From Crossiella sp. S99.2 (GTDB lineage: Bacteria > Actinomycetota > Actinomycetes > Mycobacteriales > Pseudonocardiaceae), in assembly GCF_023094165.1 (NCBI RefSeq), contig NZ_JALMDK010000013.1, positions 1-64,000 of the forward strand: DNA of 64,000 nucleotides, given 5' to 3'. The notes beneath the pieces are model-generated. The model saw only the letters and a list, made by a program, of their open reading frames with translations, was not told the DNA's origin and ran no database searches. Numbering within the stretch: the first letter of the stretch is position 1; each line of letters opens with the position of its first letter. Shown here one piece after another: positions 1-8,601 of the stretch. Position numbers and translations under genes: made by a program.

Positions 1-22
1 CGAACTCCGTGCGTCCATACGA

Positions 23-73
23 CTGCTCCCCGGAAGCTGGAACTGAATTCTCAGTCCAACTTCCGGGGAGCAG
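23..73. terminator. Long hairpin downstream of the C39-like gene
   Basis: Two perfect 14-base arms (CTGCTCCCCGGAAG at 23-36 and its complement at 60-73) enclose a 23-base loop that itself contains a shorter TGGA-CTGA / TCAGTCCA pairing. It lies 33 bases beyond the stop of the minus-strand gene ending at 106, so it is best read as an intrinsic terminator, possibly bidirectional because the next gene to the left is outside the window. Confidence 0.7.
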
Positions 74-105
74 TTCAGTCGTCGAGGGGGCCTTTCATCG
101 CGGGC

Positions 106-1041
106 TCAGCCTACCGGCGGAGCCATCGCGAACCAGTTGAAGGTCTCCACCATCTGCCGGGTGGTCCCGATGTAGCGCGGCCCGGTCAGCTCCCACCTGG
201 TCACCGTGCGGTAGGTGCCCGGCTGCAGGCTCTCGTCCTCGGTGGTGTTCACGTCGTCCTCCACCGGCACGTACTCGTTGATGCTGCGCTTGGTCAGCGT
301 CACGTCCAGCGACTCGTAGGCCGACTGGTCGTCCAGGTAGCCCGCGTCCCCGTGGTCCCCGGCCCGGCCGGGGTCGGCCAGCTTCAGCTGCACGGTGTTG
401 CCGCCGAAGTCGCCCTTGGCCGCGACCACGGTGACGATGTGCCCGCCGTTGCGCTCCAGGCTGCCGGTGGTGGGGCCGGCCTTGTAACGGCCGTAGACCA
501 GCTGGACCGAACCGGCGTTGAGCCGCTTGGCCAGGTCGCCGCTGAAGTCCTGGCTGGTGTGCGAGCTGATGTTGCCGGTGCCGGTGGCCCAGCCCGCGTT
601 GCGGGCCTTGCCGGTGGCGATGTCGAAGGCGGTGCGCAGGTTGCCCATCTTGGTGCCGCCGTCGTACTTGGCGTCCACGCCGATCCGGCCGATGGAATTG
701 GTGACCAGGTTGTACTGCGCGGGGTTCTTGGGGTCGACGTTGCGCAGGTCGGTGGTCAGCCAGCCGACCGGGGCATTGCGGTCCTTGGCGAAGTAGTGCA
801 GGACGTTGTAGAGGCTGGCCGGGCCGCAGTAGGCGTTGCCGTTGTTCTCCAGGCCGGCGCGGAACTGGTCGACGTCGCTGACGTTGCACTGCTTGACGTC
901 GAAGGCGGGGCCGGTGACGTCGGTGGACTTCACGCAGACCGGCGGCGGAGCGATGTCCGCGGACGCGGTGCCGGGGAGAGCGGCGGCGGTGATGGCGGTG
1001 GCGGCCGCGGCGAGAATCAGGTGTCCGGTCCTGCGATTCAT
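106..1041 (-). CDS. Secreted C39-like (papain-fold) peptidase-like protein
   Basis: The 311-residue product begins with a Sec signal peptide (about residues 1-28, cleavage near ASA-D). The mature part carries a cysteine-peptidase-like N-terminal motif NAYCGPASLYNVLHYF around residues 70-85 and a later GGHIVTVV block near residue 205, the Cys/His spacing expected of C39-like or NlpC-like papain-fold domains. Substrate is unknown; bacteriocin-type C39 peptidases are membrane-exporter domains, which this is not, so a free secreted peptidase or transglutaminase-like protein is more likely. The ATG at 1041 has GGGTAGGAA just upstream. Monocistronic, bounded by hairpins on both sides. Confidence 0.65.
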   Translation of the reverse strand: MNRRTGHLILAAAATAITAAALPGTASADIAPPPVCVKSTDVTGPAFDVKQCNVSDVDQFRAGLENNGNAYCGPASLYNVLHYFAKDRNAPVGWLTTDLRNVDPKNPAQYNLVTNSIGRIGVDAKYDGGTKMGNLRTAFDIATGKARNAGWATGTGNISSHTSQDFSGDLAKRLNAGSVQLVYGRYKAGPTTGSLERNGGHIVTVVAAKGDFGGNTVQLKLADPGRAGDHGDAGYLDDQSAYESLDVTLTKRSINEYVPVEDDVNTTEDESLQPGTYRTVTRWELTGPRYIGTTRQMVETFNWFAMAPPVG

Positions 1042-1132
1042 GGTTCCTACCCCTTAGGTTGTGCCGCCCCTCGCGGCGTTCCTTGCTGGTAGGAGAAGCA
1101 TGTTCGGCGGGACCCCCCAGAGGCATGAGGGG

Positions 1133-1162
1133 CGAACCCCCAAGTCCGCGCCTGGGGGTTCG
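1133..1162. terminator. Terminator hairpin after the siderophore operon
   Basis: Perfect 10-base arms CGAACCCCCA (1133-1142) and TGGGGGTTCG (1153-1162) around a 10-base loop. It is 38 bases beyond the last stop of the minus-strand iron-uptake operon (1200). The surrounding 1082-1199 stretch is rich in further G5/C5 runs that could form alternative stems. The region also has to contain the promoter of the gene starting at 1041. Confidence 0.6.
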
Positions 1163-1199
1163 GCGGGGGACCCCCACGGTGGGGGCCGCCGCCGGCCGA

Positions 1200-1976
1200 T
1201 CACAGCGTGGGCACCACCATCGGCGTGCCGGTCACCGGGTCCGGGACCACGATGCTGGGCAGGTCGAAGACCTCCTTGATCAGGGCGCTGTCCACGATCT
1301 CGGCGGCGGGGCCCTCGGCGATGACCCGGCCGTCCTTCATCGCCACCAGGTGGTCGGCGTAGCGGCAGGCCTGGTTGATGTCGTGCAGCACCGCGACGAT
1401 GGTGCGGCCCTCATCGCGCAGCCGGGCCAGCAACCGGAGCAGCTGGTACTGGTGCGTGATGTCCAAAAACGACGTTGGCTCGTCCAGCAGCAGCCAGGGG
1501 GTCTGCTGGGCGAGCACCATGGCCACCCAGGCCCGCTGACGCTGGCCGCCGGACAGCTCGTGCACGCCGCGCTCGGCCAGATCGGCCACGCCCGCGGCAT
1601 CCATCGCCTCGGCCACCGCCTGATCGTCCACTGTGGACCAGGTGGCGAGCAGGGACTGGTGCGGGAAACGGCCGCGGCCGACCAGCTGGCGGACCTTGAT
1701 GTTCTCCGGGGTCACCGGGTCCTGCGGCAGGAAGCCCAGGGAGCGGGCCAGTGCCTTGGGCGGGTAGCCGGTCACCGGGCGCCCGTCCAGGTGCACGCCG
1801 CCCTCGGCGGGGCGGAGCAGCCGGACGAAGGCGCGCAGCAGAGTGGACTTGCCGCAGGCGTTGGGGCCGACGATGGCGGTGAACGCGCCGTCGGGGATGT
1901 CCAGGTCCAGCCGGGTGGAGACCACCCGCTCCCCGTAGCGCAGGGTCAGTTCCCGTGCGTTCAGGCGTGCGGTCAC
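1200..1976 (-). CDS. Iron-siderophore ABC transporter ATP-binding protein
   Basis: FecE/FepC-type ATPase of 258 residues that would power ferric-siderophore import across the cytoplasmic membrane. Walker A is GPNACGKST (about residues 36-44; the usual Gly is Ala-Cys here), the Q-loop is in LPQDP, the signature LSGGQRQR sits near residue 142, Walker B is LLLDEP and the switch His is in VLHDINQA. The GTG start at 1976 overlaps the TGA of the upstream permease by four bases, making this the last gene of a five-gene coupled operon. An in-frame extension further upstream is only the permease read out of frame. Confidence 0.92.
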   Translation of the reverse strand: MTARLNARELTLRYGERVVSTRLDLDIPDGAFTAIVGPNACGKSTLLRAFVRLLRPAEGGVHLDGRPVTGYPPKALARSLGFLPQDPVTPENIKVRQLVGRGRFPHQSLLATWSTVDDQAVAEAMDAAGVADLAERGVHELSGGQRQRAWVAMVLAQQTPWLLLDEPTSFLDITHQYQLLRLLARLRDEGRTIVAVLHDINQACRYADHLVAMKDGRVIAEGPAAEIVDSALIKEVFDLPSIVVPDPVTGTPMVVPTL

Positions 1977-2998
1977 GCGCGCCTCACCTCCCTGGTGAGC
2001 AGCCAGATCAAGTAACAGCCGCCGATCGCGCTGCTGAGCACGCCGACCGGCAGTGCGACCGGCGCCAGCAGCAGCTGGGCGAGCAGGTCGGCGGTCAGCA
2101 ACAGCACCGCGCCGGTCAGCGCGGCGGGCAGCAGTGGCACGCCGGGCGCCTTGGCCAGCCTGCGCCCGATCTGCGGGGCGGCCAGCGCGATGAACACGAT
2201 CGGACCGGCCACCGCGGTCACCGTCGCGGTGCAGCCGACGCCGATCAGCACCATCAGCAGGTGCAGCCGGGACACGCCGACGCCGGTGGTGGCCGCGAGG
2301 TCCGCGCCCAGCGCGTGCTGCTGCACGGCGTGGGACTGGGTGAACAGCAGGGCCAGCAGCACACCGATGATCGCGAACGGCAGCACCACCTGCGGCCAGC
2401 CGATGCCGTTGAGCGAACCGGCGTGCCAGCCGACCGCGGCGATGGCCACCTCCAGTTCGGCGCGCAGCACGATCCAGGAGTTCAGCGCGACCGCCATCGC
2501 GTTCACCGCGACCCCGATCACCACCAGCCGCATCCCGGACAGGCCGCCGCGACTGGCCAGCAGGTAGATCAGCGTGGCCACGATCAGGCCGCCGACCACC
2601 GAACCGACCGCTCGTTCGGCGGCGGTGCCGGCCAGCACGGTGATCGCGAACAGCGCGCCGGTGTAGGCGCCGCTGTCCAGGCCGAGCACGTCCGGGCTGC
2701 CCATCGGGTTGCGGGTGAGGTTCTGGAAGATCGCGCCGGCCAGGCCGAGCGCGGCGCCGAAGACCAGCGCGGCCAGCACCCTGGGCAGCCGCCAATCCCG
2801 GATCACCACAACGGAATCACCGCTGCCGCCGAGGGCGGCGAAGACCTCCGCCGGGGTGGACCAGGACGCGCCGAGGCACAACCCGAGCAGGCCGAGACCG
2901 AGCATCAACCCGGTCAGCGCCAGCGCGACCACCAGGGTCCGGCGCTCCATGCGTACCGACCGACCGTTCGGTAGGGACACGCTCAGCAGGCCGTTCAC
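1973..2998 (-). CDS. FecCD-family siderophore permease (second)
   Basis: A 341-residue BtuC/FecCD permease with about nine or ten hydrophobic segments and the family block SRNPMGSP-type sequence (LTRNPMGSPDVLG near residues 94-106). It forms the membrane channel with the permease encoded just upstream and receives substrate from the lipoprotein two genes upstream. GTG start at 2998 overlaps the preceding stop as GTGA; its own stop overlaps the ATPase start in the same way. The N-terminal 16 residues before MERRT could be absent if translation began at the internal ATG, but the coupling favours the GTG. Confidence 0.92.
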   Translation of the reverse strand: MNGLLSVSLPNGRSVRMERRTLVVALALTGLMLGLGLLGLCLGASWSTPAEVFAALGGSGDSVVVIRDWRLPRVLAALVFGAALGLAGAIFQNLTRNPMGSPDVLGLDSGAYTGALFAITVLAGTAAERAVGSVVGGLIVATLIYLLASRGGLSGMRLVVIGVAVNAMAVALNSWIVLRAELEVAIAAVGWHAGSLNGIGWPQVVLPFAIIGVLLALLFTQSHAVQQHALGADLAATTGVGVSRLHLLMVLIGVGCTATVTAVAGPIVFIALAAPQIGRRLAKAPGVPLLPAALTGAVLLLTADLLAQLLLAPVALPVGVLSSAIGGCYLIWLLTREVRRA

Positions 2999-3990
2999 AA
3001 CGACTCCGTCCCGTACCGCCGGACCGCCCAGATCAGCACCGGGCCGCCCAGGAACGCGGTCACGATCGCCACTGGCACCTCGCCGGTGACCAGCAGCACC
3101 CGGGACAGCGTGTCCGCGATCAGCAGCAGCACCGGCCCGAGCACCATGGTGTGCGCGAGCAGCCAGGGAACCGAGCCGTCGGCCAGCCGCCGGGCCAGGT
3201 GCGGCACCATCAGGCCGACGAAGATGATCGGCCCGGCCACCGCGGTCGCCGCGCCGACCAGCACGGTGATCAGCACCAGCGAGATCAGCCGGACCCTGGC
3301 CACGTGCACGCCCAGCGCGTGCGCCACCGTCTCGCCGAGCGCGACCGCGTTGAGCGACCGGCTCACCAGCAGCGTCCCGCCCAGCGCGAGCGCGATCACC
3401 ACCAGCGGCAGGGTCAGCGGCGCCTGCTCCCGGCCGGCCAGGGAGCCGACCGACCAGAATCGGTACTGGTCAAGGACTTCCGGCACCATCAGCCGCAGGC
3501 CGAGCGAGACGCCGGTGAGCACCGCGCTCAGCGCCACCCCGGTGAGCACCAGGCGCAGCGGCGACTGGCGGCCGACCGCGTAGACCAGCAGCGCGGCCAG
3601 CGCCGAGCCGAGCACGGCCAGTCCGAGCTGTCCACTCTGGGTGGCGGCCAGGCCGAACGCCGAGCCCGCGGTGATCGCGAACCCGGCGCCGGCGGTGACC
3701 CCGAGAATTCCGGGCTCGGCCAAGGGATTGCGGGACAGGGTCTGGATCACCGCGCCCGCGGTGGCCAGCGCGGCGCCGACCCCGACGGCCAGCACCGCGC
3801 GCGGCACCCGGATGTCCCAGACGATCAGGTGTGCGCTGGATCCGTTGTAGGACACCAGCGCGCGCACCACCTCGGCCGGGGCGACCGGGTTGGCGCCGAC
3901 GCCGAGGCTGAGCACCGCGACCACGGCGAGCAGCGCCAGCGCGCCGAGCAGCAGGGTCAGCTGCCGGGCCGGGAGTCGCCGAGCGCTCAC
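2995..3990 (-). CDS. FecCD-family siderophore permease (first)
   Basis: Permease of 331 residues, paralogous to its downstream neighbour, with the characteristic LSRNPLAEPGILG block and a C-terminal GEVPVAIVTAFLGGPVLIW segment typical of FecCD proteins. The start is placed at the GTG at 3990, which overlaps the TGA of the binding-protein gene by four bases; a longer reading upstream runs antisense-like low-complexity sequence and through the previous gene, so it is rejected. The two permeases probably act as a heterodimer, as in FepD/FepG. Confidence 0.92.
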   Translation of the reverse strand: MSARRLPARQLTLLLGALALLAVVAVLSLGVGANPVAPAEVVRALVSYNGSSAHLIVWDIRVPRAVLAVGVGAALATAGAVIQTLSRNPLAEPGILGVTAGAGFAITAGSAFGLAATQSGQLGLAVLGSALAALLVYAVGRQSPLRLVLTGVALSAVLTGVSLGLRLMVPEVLDQYRFWSVGSLAGREQAPLTLPLVVIALALGGTLLVSRSLNAVALGETVAHALGVHVARVRLISLVLITVLVGAATAVAGPIIFVGLMVPHLARRLADGSVPWLLAHTMVLGPVLLLIADTLSRVLLVTGEVPVAIVTAFLGGPVLIWAVRRYGTESL

Positions 3991-4979
3991 TTGGCCAGCA
4001 GTGGTGTGAACGCGGCGTCGATCGCGTCCAGGGTCTGCAGGGCCGAGGTGTAGGTGGCGGCCTCGGTGAGCCGGAACGGGTAGACCCGGCCCGCCTTGAC
4101 CGCGGGCAGGTTCTTCCACAGCCCCGAATCCAGCACGTACTGCACCGGCGGCGGCACCGAACCGTCCGGCTTGACCGAGTAGCTGATCGCGTCGGCCTCG
4201 GCGTAGGCGGTGGTCAGCTCCTCGATGGAGGAGGCTTCGCTGACGTCTTTGGAGCCGCCGCCCTTCTTCTTGACCTGGCCGTAGTAGTTCGCGCCGATGT
4301 CCTGGGCGATGTTGGTGCCCCAGGAACCGTTGAACTCGTGCTGGAACTGGCCCTTGGCGACCTCGCCGTACGCGCCGAGGTGGCCGAGCTTGAGCTTGGG
4401 CAGCACGTCCTTGTACTTGGCGCCGAGTTCGGTCGCCCTGGCCTGGTACTTGGTCTGCGCGGCGTCGAACCCGGTCAGCGCGCCGGCCGCGTCGGCCTGG
4501 CGGCGGGAGAGTTCCTTCCAGGCCGAGGGCACGGTCGGGCCGATGGCCACCACCGGCGCGACGGTCTTGAGCCGGGCCAGGTCGATGTCACCGAGCACCG
4601 GCGCGGGCACGCCGATCACGATGAGATCGGGCTGGGCGTTGGCGATGGCCTCGTAGTTGGTCTCCTTGGCCTGTTCCCCGGCGACCTTCTTCAGGCCGTC
4701 GTAGCTGGCCCGGTCCTTGGCCGACATCAGCGGCAGGCCACGCGTCCAGGAGGACACGCCGACCAGCGGCGCGCCGGACTCGATCAGCACCGGCACCGCG
4801 TAGCCGGTGGCGATCACCCGCTTGGGCTTGGCCGGGATGGTGATGTCCCCGTTGTCGGCCTTGACCACCCGGGTCTCGACCGCGTTGTCCTTGGCCTCAC
4901 CCGCGCCGCAGCCGGTGGCGGCGAGGGCGAGGGAGACCAGCACTGCGCCTAACAAGCGGGCGGATCGGCGGGTGGACAT
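3987..4979 (-). CDS. Iron-siderophore substrate-binding lipoprotein
   Basis: A 330-residue solute-binding protein of the FepB/FhuD class. The N-terminus has a lipobox (LAATGC, Cys at about residue 24), so it should be anchored to the outer leaflet of the membrane. The body has the two-lobe periplasmic-binding signature: PKRVIATGYA, NYEAIANAQPDLIV and the C-terminal QTLDAIDAAF helix. It delivers a ferric siderophore to the permeases encoded downstream. The ATG at 4979 overlaps the stop of the reductase gene as ATGA. The sequence does not reveal whether the siderophore is a hydroxamate, catecholate or mixed type. Confidence 0.92.
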   Translation of the reverse strand: MSTRRSARLLGAVLVSLALAATGCGAGEAKDNAVETRVVKADNGDITIPAKPKRVIATGYAVPVLIESGAPLVGVSSWTRGLPLMSAKDRASYDGLKKVAGEQAKETNYEAIANAQPDLIVIGVPAPVLGDIDLARLKTVAPVVAIGPTVPSAWKELSRRQADAAGALTGFDAAQTKYQARATELGAKYKDVLPKLKLGHLGAYGEVAKGQFQHEFNGSWGTNIAQDIGANYYGQVKKKGGGSKDVSEASSIEELTTAYAEADAISYSVKPDGSVPPPVQYVLDSGLWKNLPAVKAGRVYPFRLTEAATYTSALQTLDAIDAAFTPLLAK

Positions 4980-5863
4980 CAGCGGTCCTCATTTCCAGCG
5001 GCGGCGGTGTGCTCGTGTTCGTGTTCTTCGTCGAAGTCGGCGACGCCGTACTTCCAGTAGCCGGTGATGTCGTGATCACCCTTGGCCAGCCCCAGTTCGC
5101 GGACCCAGCCGCGCAGTGGCTTGATCTGCCCGGCCTCGCCGGCGATCCAGACGTGCACCCGCTCCCCCGCGGGCCAGCGCACCGCGCGCACCGCGTCGGC
5201 CAGCAGGCCACCGGTGCCCGCGGGCCGTTCGCCCCGGTGCAGCCAGTGCACCTCGAACCGTTCGGGCGCGGCCAGTTCGATCTGCTCGGTCGCGTCGGCG
5301 ACCTCGATGAAGGCCCAGCCCGCCGCCGTGCGCGGCAGTTCTTCCAGCCATCTGGCGATGGCGGGCAGCGCGGTGAGGTCCCCGGCCAGCAGGTAGCGGT
5401 CGTAGTTGTGCGGCACGATCCGCCCGCCGGGCGGGCCCGCGACGTGCACCCGCTCCCCCGGTCGCACGGCCAGCGCCCAGTCCGAGCCGAGCCCGCCGGG
5501 GTGCAGGGCGATGTCGAGGTCGATCTCGCCGGTGGCCGGGTCGTACCTGCGCACGGTGTACTCGCGGGAGACCGGCGCGGGCCGCGGCCAGCGCAGCATC
5601 AGCCCGTTCGGTTCGGGCAGCCGCAGCACGCCCTCGGCGTCCGGGAAGATCAGCTTGATGTGCTCGTCCGGCGCGTGCGCCTGGAAACCGAGCGTGCCGG
5701 GACCACCCAGGGTCAACCGGAGCAGGCCCGAACCGATCATCCGGGCGCCAAGCACCTCGGTCTCCCGGATCCCGATCGGATACGGCACTTTCTCGGCACT
5801 CGACCCGGCCCGGACCTCGGCGATCCGGTCCAGATGTCGGTGCCGGTGGTCCTCACGTCCCAC
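4979..5863 (-). CDS. Siderophore-interacting protein (ferric-siderophore reductase)
   Basis: A 294-residue SIP-family flavoprotein (ViuB/YqjH-like), expected to bind FAD and release iron in the cytoplasm by NAD(P)H-dependent reduction. The FAD-binding stretch is visible as SREYTVRRYDP and the pyrophosphate/loop region as GPPGGRIVP, followed by LLAGDLTALPAIARWLEEL and a C-terminal WIAGEAGQIKPLRGWVRE segment, all standard for the family. The GTG at 5863 is preferred because GAGGA lies six bases upstream; a GTG at 5869 and an ATG at 5941 are possible, but the latter would start inside the iron box. First gene of the uptake operon. Confidence 0.85.
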   Translation of the reverse strand: MGREDHRHRHLDRIAEVRAGSSAEKVPYPIGIRETEVLGARMIGSGLLRLTLGGPGTLGFQAHAPDEHIKLIFPDAEGVLRLPEPNGLMLRWPRPAPVSREYTVRRYDPATGEIDLDIALHPGGLGSDWALAVRPGERVHVAGPPGGRIVPHNYDRYLLAGDLTALPAIARWLEELPRTAAGWAFIEVADATEQIELAAPERFEVHWLHRGERPAGTGGLLADAVRAVRWPAGERVHVWIAGEAGQIKPLRGWVRELGLAKGDHDITGYWKYGVADFDEEHEHEHTAAAGNEDR

Positions 5864-5913
5864 TCGCACTCCTCGCGTCCCCAGGCGGCGACCAGCGCCG
5901 CGACGTTCGCAGC

Positions 5914-5932
5914 ATAGGTTAGCCTCGCCTAA
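5914..5932 (-). promoter_or_regulatory. IdeR/DmdR iron box of the siderophore uptake operon
   Basis: ATAGGTTAGCCTCGCCTAA matches the DtxR/IdeR consensus TTAGGTTAGSCTAACCTAA at 16 of 19 positions. It sits about 50 bases upstream of the reductase start, the position expected for an iron-dependent repressor overlapping the promoter, so the five-gene operon should be expressed under iron limitation. Confidence 0.85.
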
Positions 5933-5986
5933 CGAGTGCAAGCTGGGGTGGCGGGTTGACCTGGTCAGCCCGCCACCCCGGTCGAC

Positions 5987-6418
5987 TCAGCCGGTCACCT
6001 TCGCCAGCTCGTCCAGGTAGGAGTGCCAGCCCTGGGTGGTGGCCTCCAGGTACTCCTCAGGCAGCGGCCCGACCTGCGTGAACTGCACGTTCGTGCCGCC
6101 TTCGGCCTCGGTCAGCACCACCGTGATCAGCGCGTGCGGACCGCTACCGTCCGACCGGTCGGTAAGGGTGAGCGCGACCCGGCTGGGCGCGACCAGCTCG
6201 ACGAACTCGCCGGAGAAGGTCATCTCCTGGCCCTCGTACACGAGCACGCCACGCCACTTGCCGCCGGGCCGGGCGTCCAGGGTGGTACGAGCCGGGTCGG
6301 TGCCGTACCACTGGACGAACAGCTCGACCTCGGTCCACGCCTGGTAGATGCGCTCCCGGGTCCCGGGCAGCACACGGTTGATCTCGATACGGGTTTCCTG
6401 TGCGGTGGTCTCGGTCAT
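5987..6418 (-). CDS. SRPBCC (AHSA1-like) domain protein
   Basis: A 143-residue START/Bet v1-like protein: IEINRVLPGTRERIYQAWTEVELFVQWYG is the typical first strand-helix unit, PGGKWRGVLV and the terminal GWHSYLDELAKV helix complete the fold. Such proteins bind hydrophobic ligands or act as stress-related chaperone activators; the ligand here is unknown. It is often paired with an ArsR regulator, but none is adjacent. It runs convergent to nothing and diverges from the two-component genes at 6560. Confidence 0.8.
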   Translation of the reverse strand: MTETTAQETRIEINRVLPGTRERIYQAWTEVELFVQWYGTDPARTTLDARPGGKWRGVLVYEGQEMTFSGEFVELVAPSRVALTLTDRSDGSGPHALITVVLTEAEGGTNVQFTQVGPLPEEYLEATTQGWHSYLDELAKVTG

Positions 6419-6559
6419 GGCCAGAGCCTGTCCACTCCGGACCGATCGCGGCAGAGCGCGAAATCACCGGCGGCTGGTGACATCCGCATCTGGTCACCGG
6501 CGGGTTCCGGCGAGCACGATCGGCGGCTGTGCGCCCCGCCGTTCGTCTACCGTGCACGA

Positions 6560-7513
6560 GTGCCGGATTTCCCCGACAGGCCACCGCGCTGGCTGCCCGC
6601 CGCCCGGATCGGGCTGGTCGTGTTCCTGGCCCAGATCCCGCTGCTCTCGTTGGTGCGCTTCGAGTTGACGCCCGCCGTGCCGGGCCGCACCGGCGCGGCC
6701 GCGGTGGCCACCCTGCTGTTCCTGCCCCCGGCCTGCGTGCTGCTGCAGGCCGCCACCGGCGGACGGCGACCCCGGCATACGGGACTGTTGCTGGGCTTCG
6801 TCACCCTGGTCGTGCTCGGCGCGACCCCGGTGGTCGGGGTGGACTGGCTGGCCTCCTACTACCTGCTGATCACTTTGGTACTGGTTCAGCTCCGGCCGCC
6901 GTGGTCCCTGGTGTCCGCCGCGCTGCTCGCGGTGTCGCTGGTGTTGCTGCCACTGGCAATGGGGCACCCGGGCCACGTGCTGTTCTTCGGTATCGGCGGC
7001 CCGATGATCGGGCTCAGCGCGGCGGTGCTGATCTGGTTGCTGGTCGCGGTGGTCCGGCTGCGAGACAGCCGGGCCGAACTGGCGGCCGAGGCCGTGCTCG
7101 CCGAACGGGCCAGGGCGGGCGCGGAGATCACCGCGACACTGGGCGCGCCGCTGGCCAGGCTGGCCGAGGGCGCGACGGCGGCCGCCCGGCTGGTCGGCAC
7201 GGACAGTCCGGGTGCGGCGGTGCGGGTGCGCGAGCTGGCCGCGGTGTCCCGGCAGTCCCTGGCCCAGGCCCGGCGGCTGGTCAGCCGGTACCGGCGCGGG
7301 CCGTTGCGCGCGGAGCTGGACACCGCGGTCGCGTTGCTGGCCGCGGCGGGCATCCCGGCCCGGCTGGAGCTGCCCGCGGGTCCGCTGCCCGAGCCGGAGG
7401 AGGCGGAGCTGGCCCGGCTACGCGCGGAACTGGCCGCCCGACTGGCCAGGCCGGACCTCACCGAATGCGTGATCACCGTGCGCGCCAACGGTTCGCTGTC
7501 GGTGACCGGATGA
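6560..7513 (+). CDS. Kinase-dead paralogue of a NarL-type sensor histidine kinase
   Basis: The 317-residue product has five or six hydrophobic segments in the first 185 residues and a cytoplasmic helix pair that aligns with the dimerisation region of the real kinase encoded next (ERARAGAEITATLGAP against ERLRISRDLHDLLGQ). The phospho-accepting His and the DLHD motif are gone, and after AVALLAAAGIPARLEL the ATP-binding domain is missing its N- and G-boxes and stops after about 50 residues. It therefore cannot phosphorylate, but could heterodimerise with or tune the downstream sensor. GTG start at 6560; the stop overlaps the kinase ATG as ATGA. Confidence 0.7.
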   Translation: MPDFPDRPPRWLPAARIGLVVFLAQIPLLSLVRFELTPAVPGRTGAAAVATLLFLPPACVLLQAATGGRRPRHTGLLLGFVTLVVLGATPVVGVDWLASYYLLITLVLVQLRPPWSLVSAALLAVSLVLLPLAMGHPGHVLFFGIGGPMIGLSAAVLIWLLVAVVRLRDSRAELAAEAVLAERARAGAEITATLGAPLARLAEGATAAARLVGTDSPGAAVRVRELAAVSRQSLAQARRLVSRYRRGPLRAELDTAVALLAAAGIPARLELPAGPLPEPEEAELARLRAELAARLARPDLTECVITVRANGSLSVTG

Positions 7514-8601
7514 TCCCGGTCCGCTACCTGCGGGTGCTGGTGATCGCGATGCACGTGTTCCTGCTCGCAGTCGGCCCGCTGTTCGTCACCTTCGGCGCCC
7601 GGCACGAACCCCCGCAGGGCGGTGGCACCGGACTGCTCTTCGGCGCGGCGATCCTGGCCCTGCAACTGCGGCACAGCCTGGCCGTGATGCGCGGCGAACG
7701 CCCCGGGCACGGGAAGTGGACCTTCGCGTTGCTGGTGGTGCTGGTGGTCGTGCCGCAGCTGTGGTTCACCTGGACCTGGGGGCTGAACGTGAACCAGGCG
7801 GTGGCCGCCTCCGCGCTGATGGTGCTGCGCAGGCGGGCCGCGCTGGCCTGGTTCGCACTGGTCGCGCTGAGCGGCCTCGGCTGGTGGGTGTACTACGGGC
7901 TGACCGCCGGGCAGCCCATCGCCCTGGTGCAGGGATTCCAGGGACTGGCCACCGGGATCGGTTTCCCGCTGGCGCTCTACGGCGGCGCCCGCGTGGTGCG
8001 CATCATGGCCGAGCTGGAGGCCAACCGCCGCGAGCTGGCCGAGCTGGCGGTCAACCGGGAACGCCTGCGCATCTCCCGCGATCTGCACGATCTGTTGGGG
8101 CAGAGCCTGTCCGCGTTCTCACTCAAGGGCGACCTGGCGCTGCGCCTGCTCATCGTCGATCCCCCGGCCGCGCGCGCCGAGGTGGCCGGGATGGCGGCGG
8201 TGGCCGGTTCCGCGCTGGGCAGCCTGCGCGAGATCAGCCGGGGCGAGCACTCGCCGACCTTCGCCGCGGAGCTGGCCGCGGCCCAATCCCTGGTGCAGGC
8301 GGCGGGAATCCGGCTGCGCACCGACATCGAAGCGCCGGCCGCGCACGAGGAGGTGCTGGCCTGGACGCTGCGCGAGGCGGTGACCAACCTGGTGCGGCAC
8401 AGCGCGGCCGGCACGGCCACGATCACGCTGCGGCCGGGTCGCCTGGAGATCGTCAACGACGGCGCGGACTCCCCCGGCTCGGACGGCAACGGCTTGCCCG
8501 GCCTGCGCCAGCGTGCCCGCGCGCACGGCGGGCAGCTGCACACGCACTGCCGGGACGGAGAGTTCCGGCTGGTGCTCGAACTACCCGTGGAGGCCCCGTG
8601 A
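7510..8601 (+). CDS. Sensor histidine kinase, NarL/DesK (HisKA_3) type
   Basis: A 363-residue membrane kinase. About six transmembrane segments occupy residues 8-165, followed by a HisKA_3 domain with the phospho-acceptor His193 in SRDLHDLLGQSL and a HATPase domain with an N-box (REAVTNLVRHS) and glycine box (GNGLPGLRQRA). The organisation resembles DesK/LiaS-type envelope sensors, but the stimulus is not evident. Start ATG 7510 overlaps the preceding pseudokinase stop; its own stop overlaps the response regulator start, so the three proteins are made in coupled fashion. Confidence 0.9.
   Translation: MIPVRYLRVLVIAMHVFLLAVGPLFVTFGARHEPPQGGGTGLLFGAAILALQLRHSLAVMRGERPGHGKWTFALLVVLVVVPQLWFTWTWGLNVNQAVAASALMVLRRRAALAWFALVALSGLGWWVYYGLTAGQPIALVQGFQGLATGIGFPLALYGGARVVRIMAELEANRRELAELAVNRERLRISRDLHDLLGQSLSAFSLKGDLALRLLIVDPPAARAEVAGMAAVAGSALGSLREISRGEHSPTFAAELAAAQSLVQAAGIRLRTDIEAPAAHEEVLAWTLREAVTNLVRHSAAGTATITLRPGRLEIVNDGADSPGSDGNGLPGLRQRARAHGGQLHTHCRDGEFRLVLELPVEAP

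Noticed and set aside
1200..2795. One long minus-strand protein covering the ATPase and part of the permease
   Set aside because: Only the last 258 residues are an ATPase; the rest is the permease read in the wrong frame. The GTGA overlap at 1973-1976 gives the true start.
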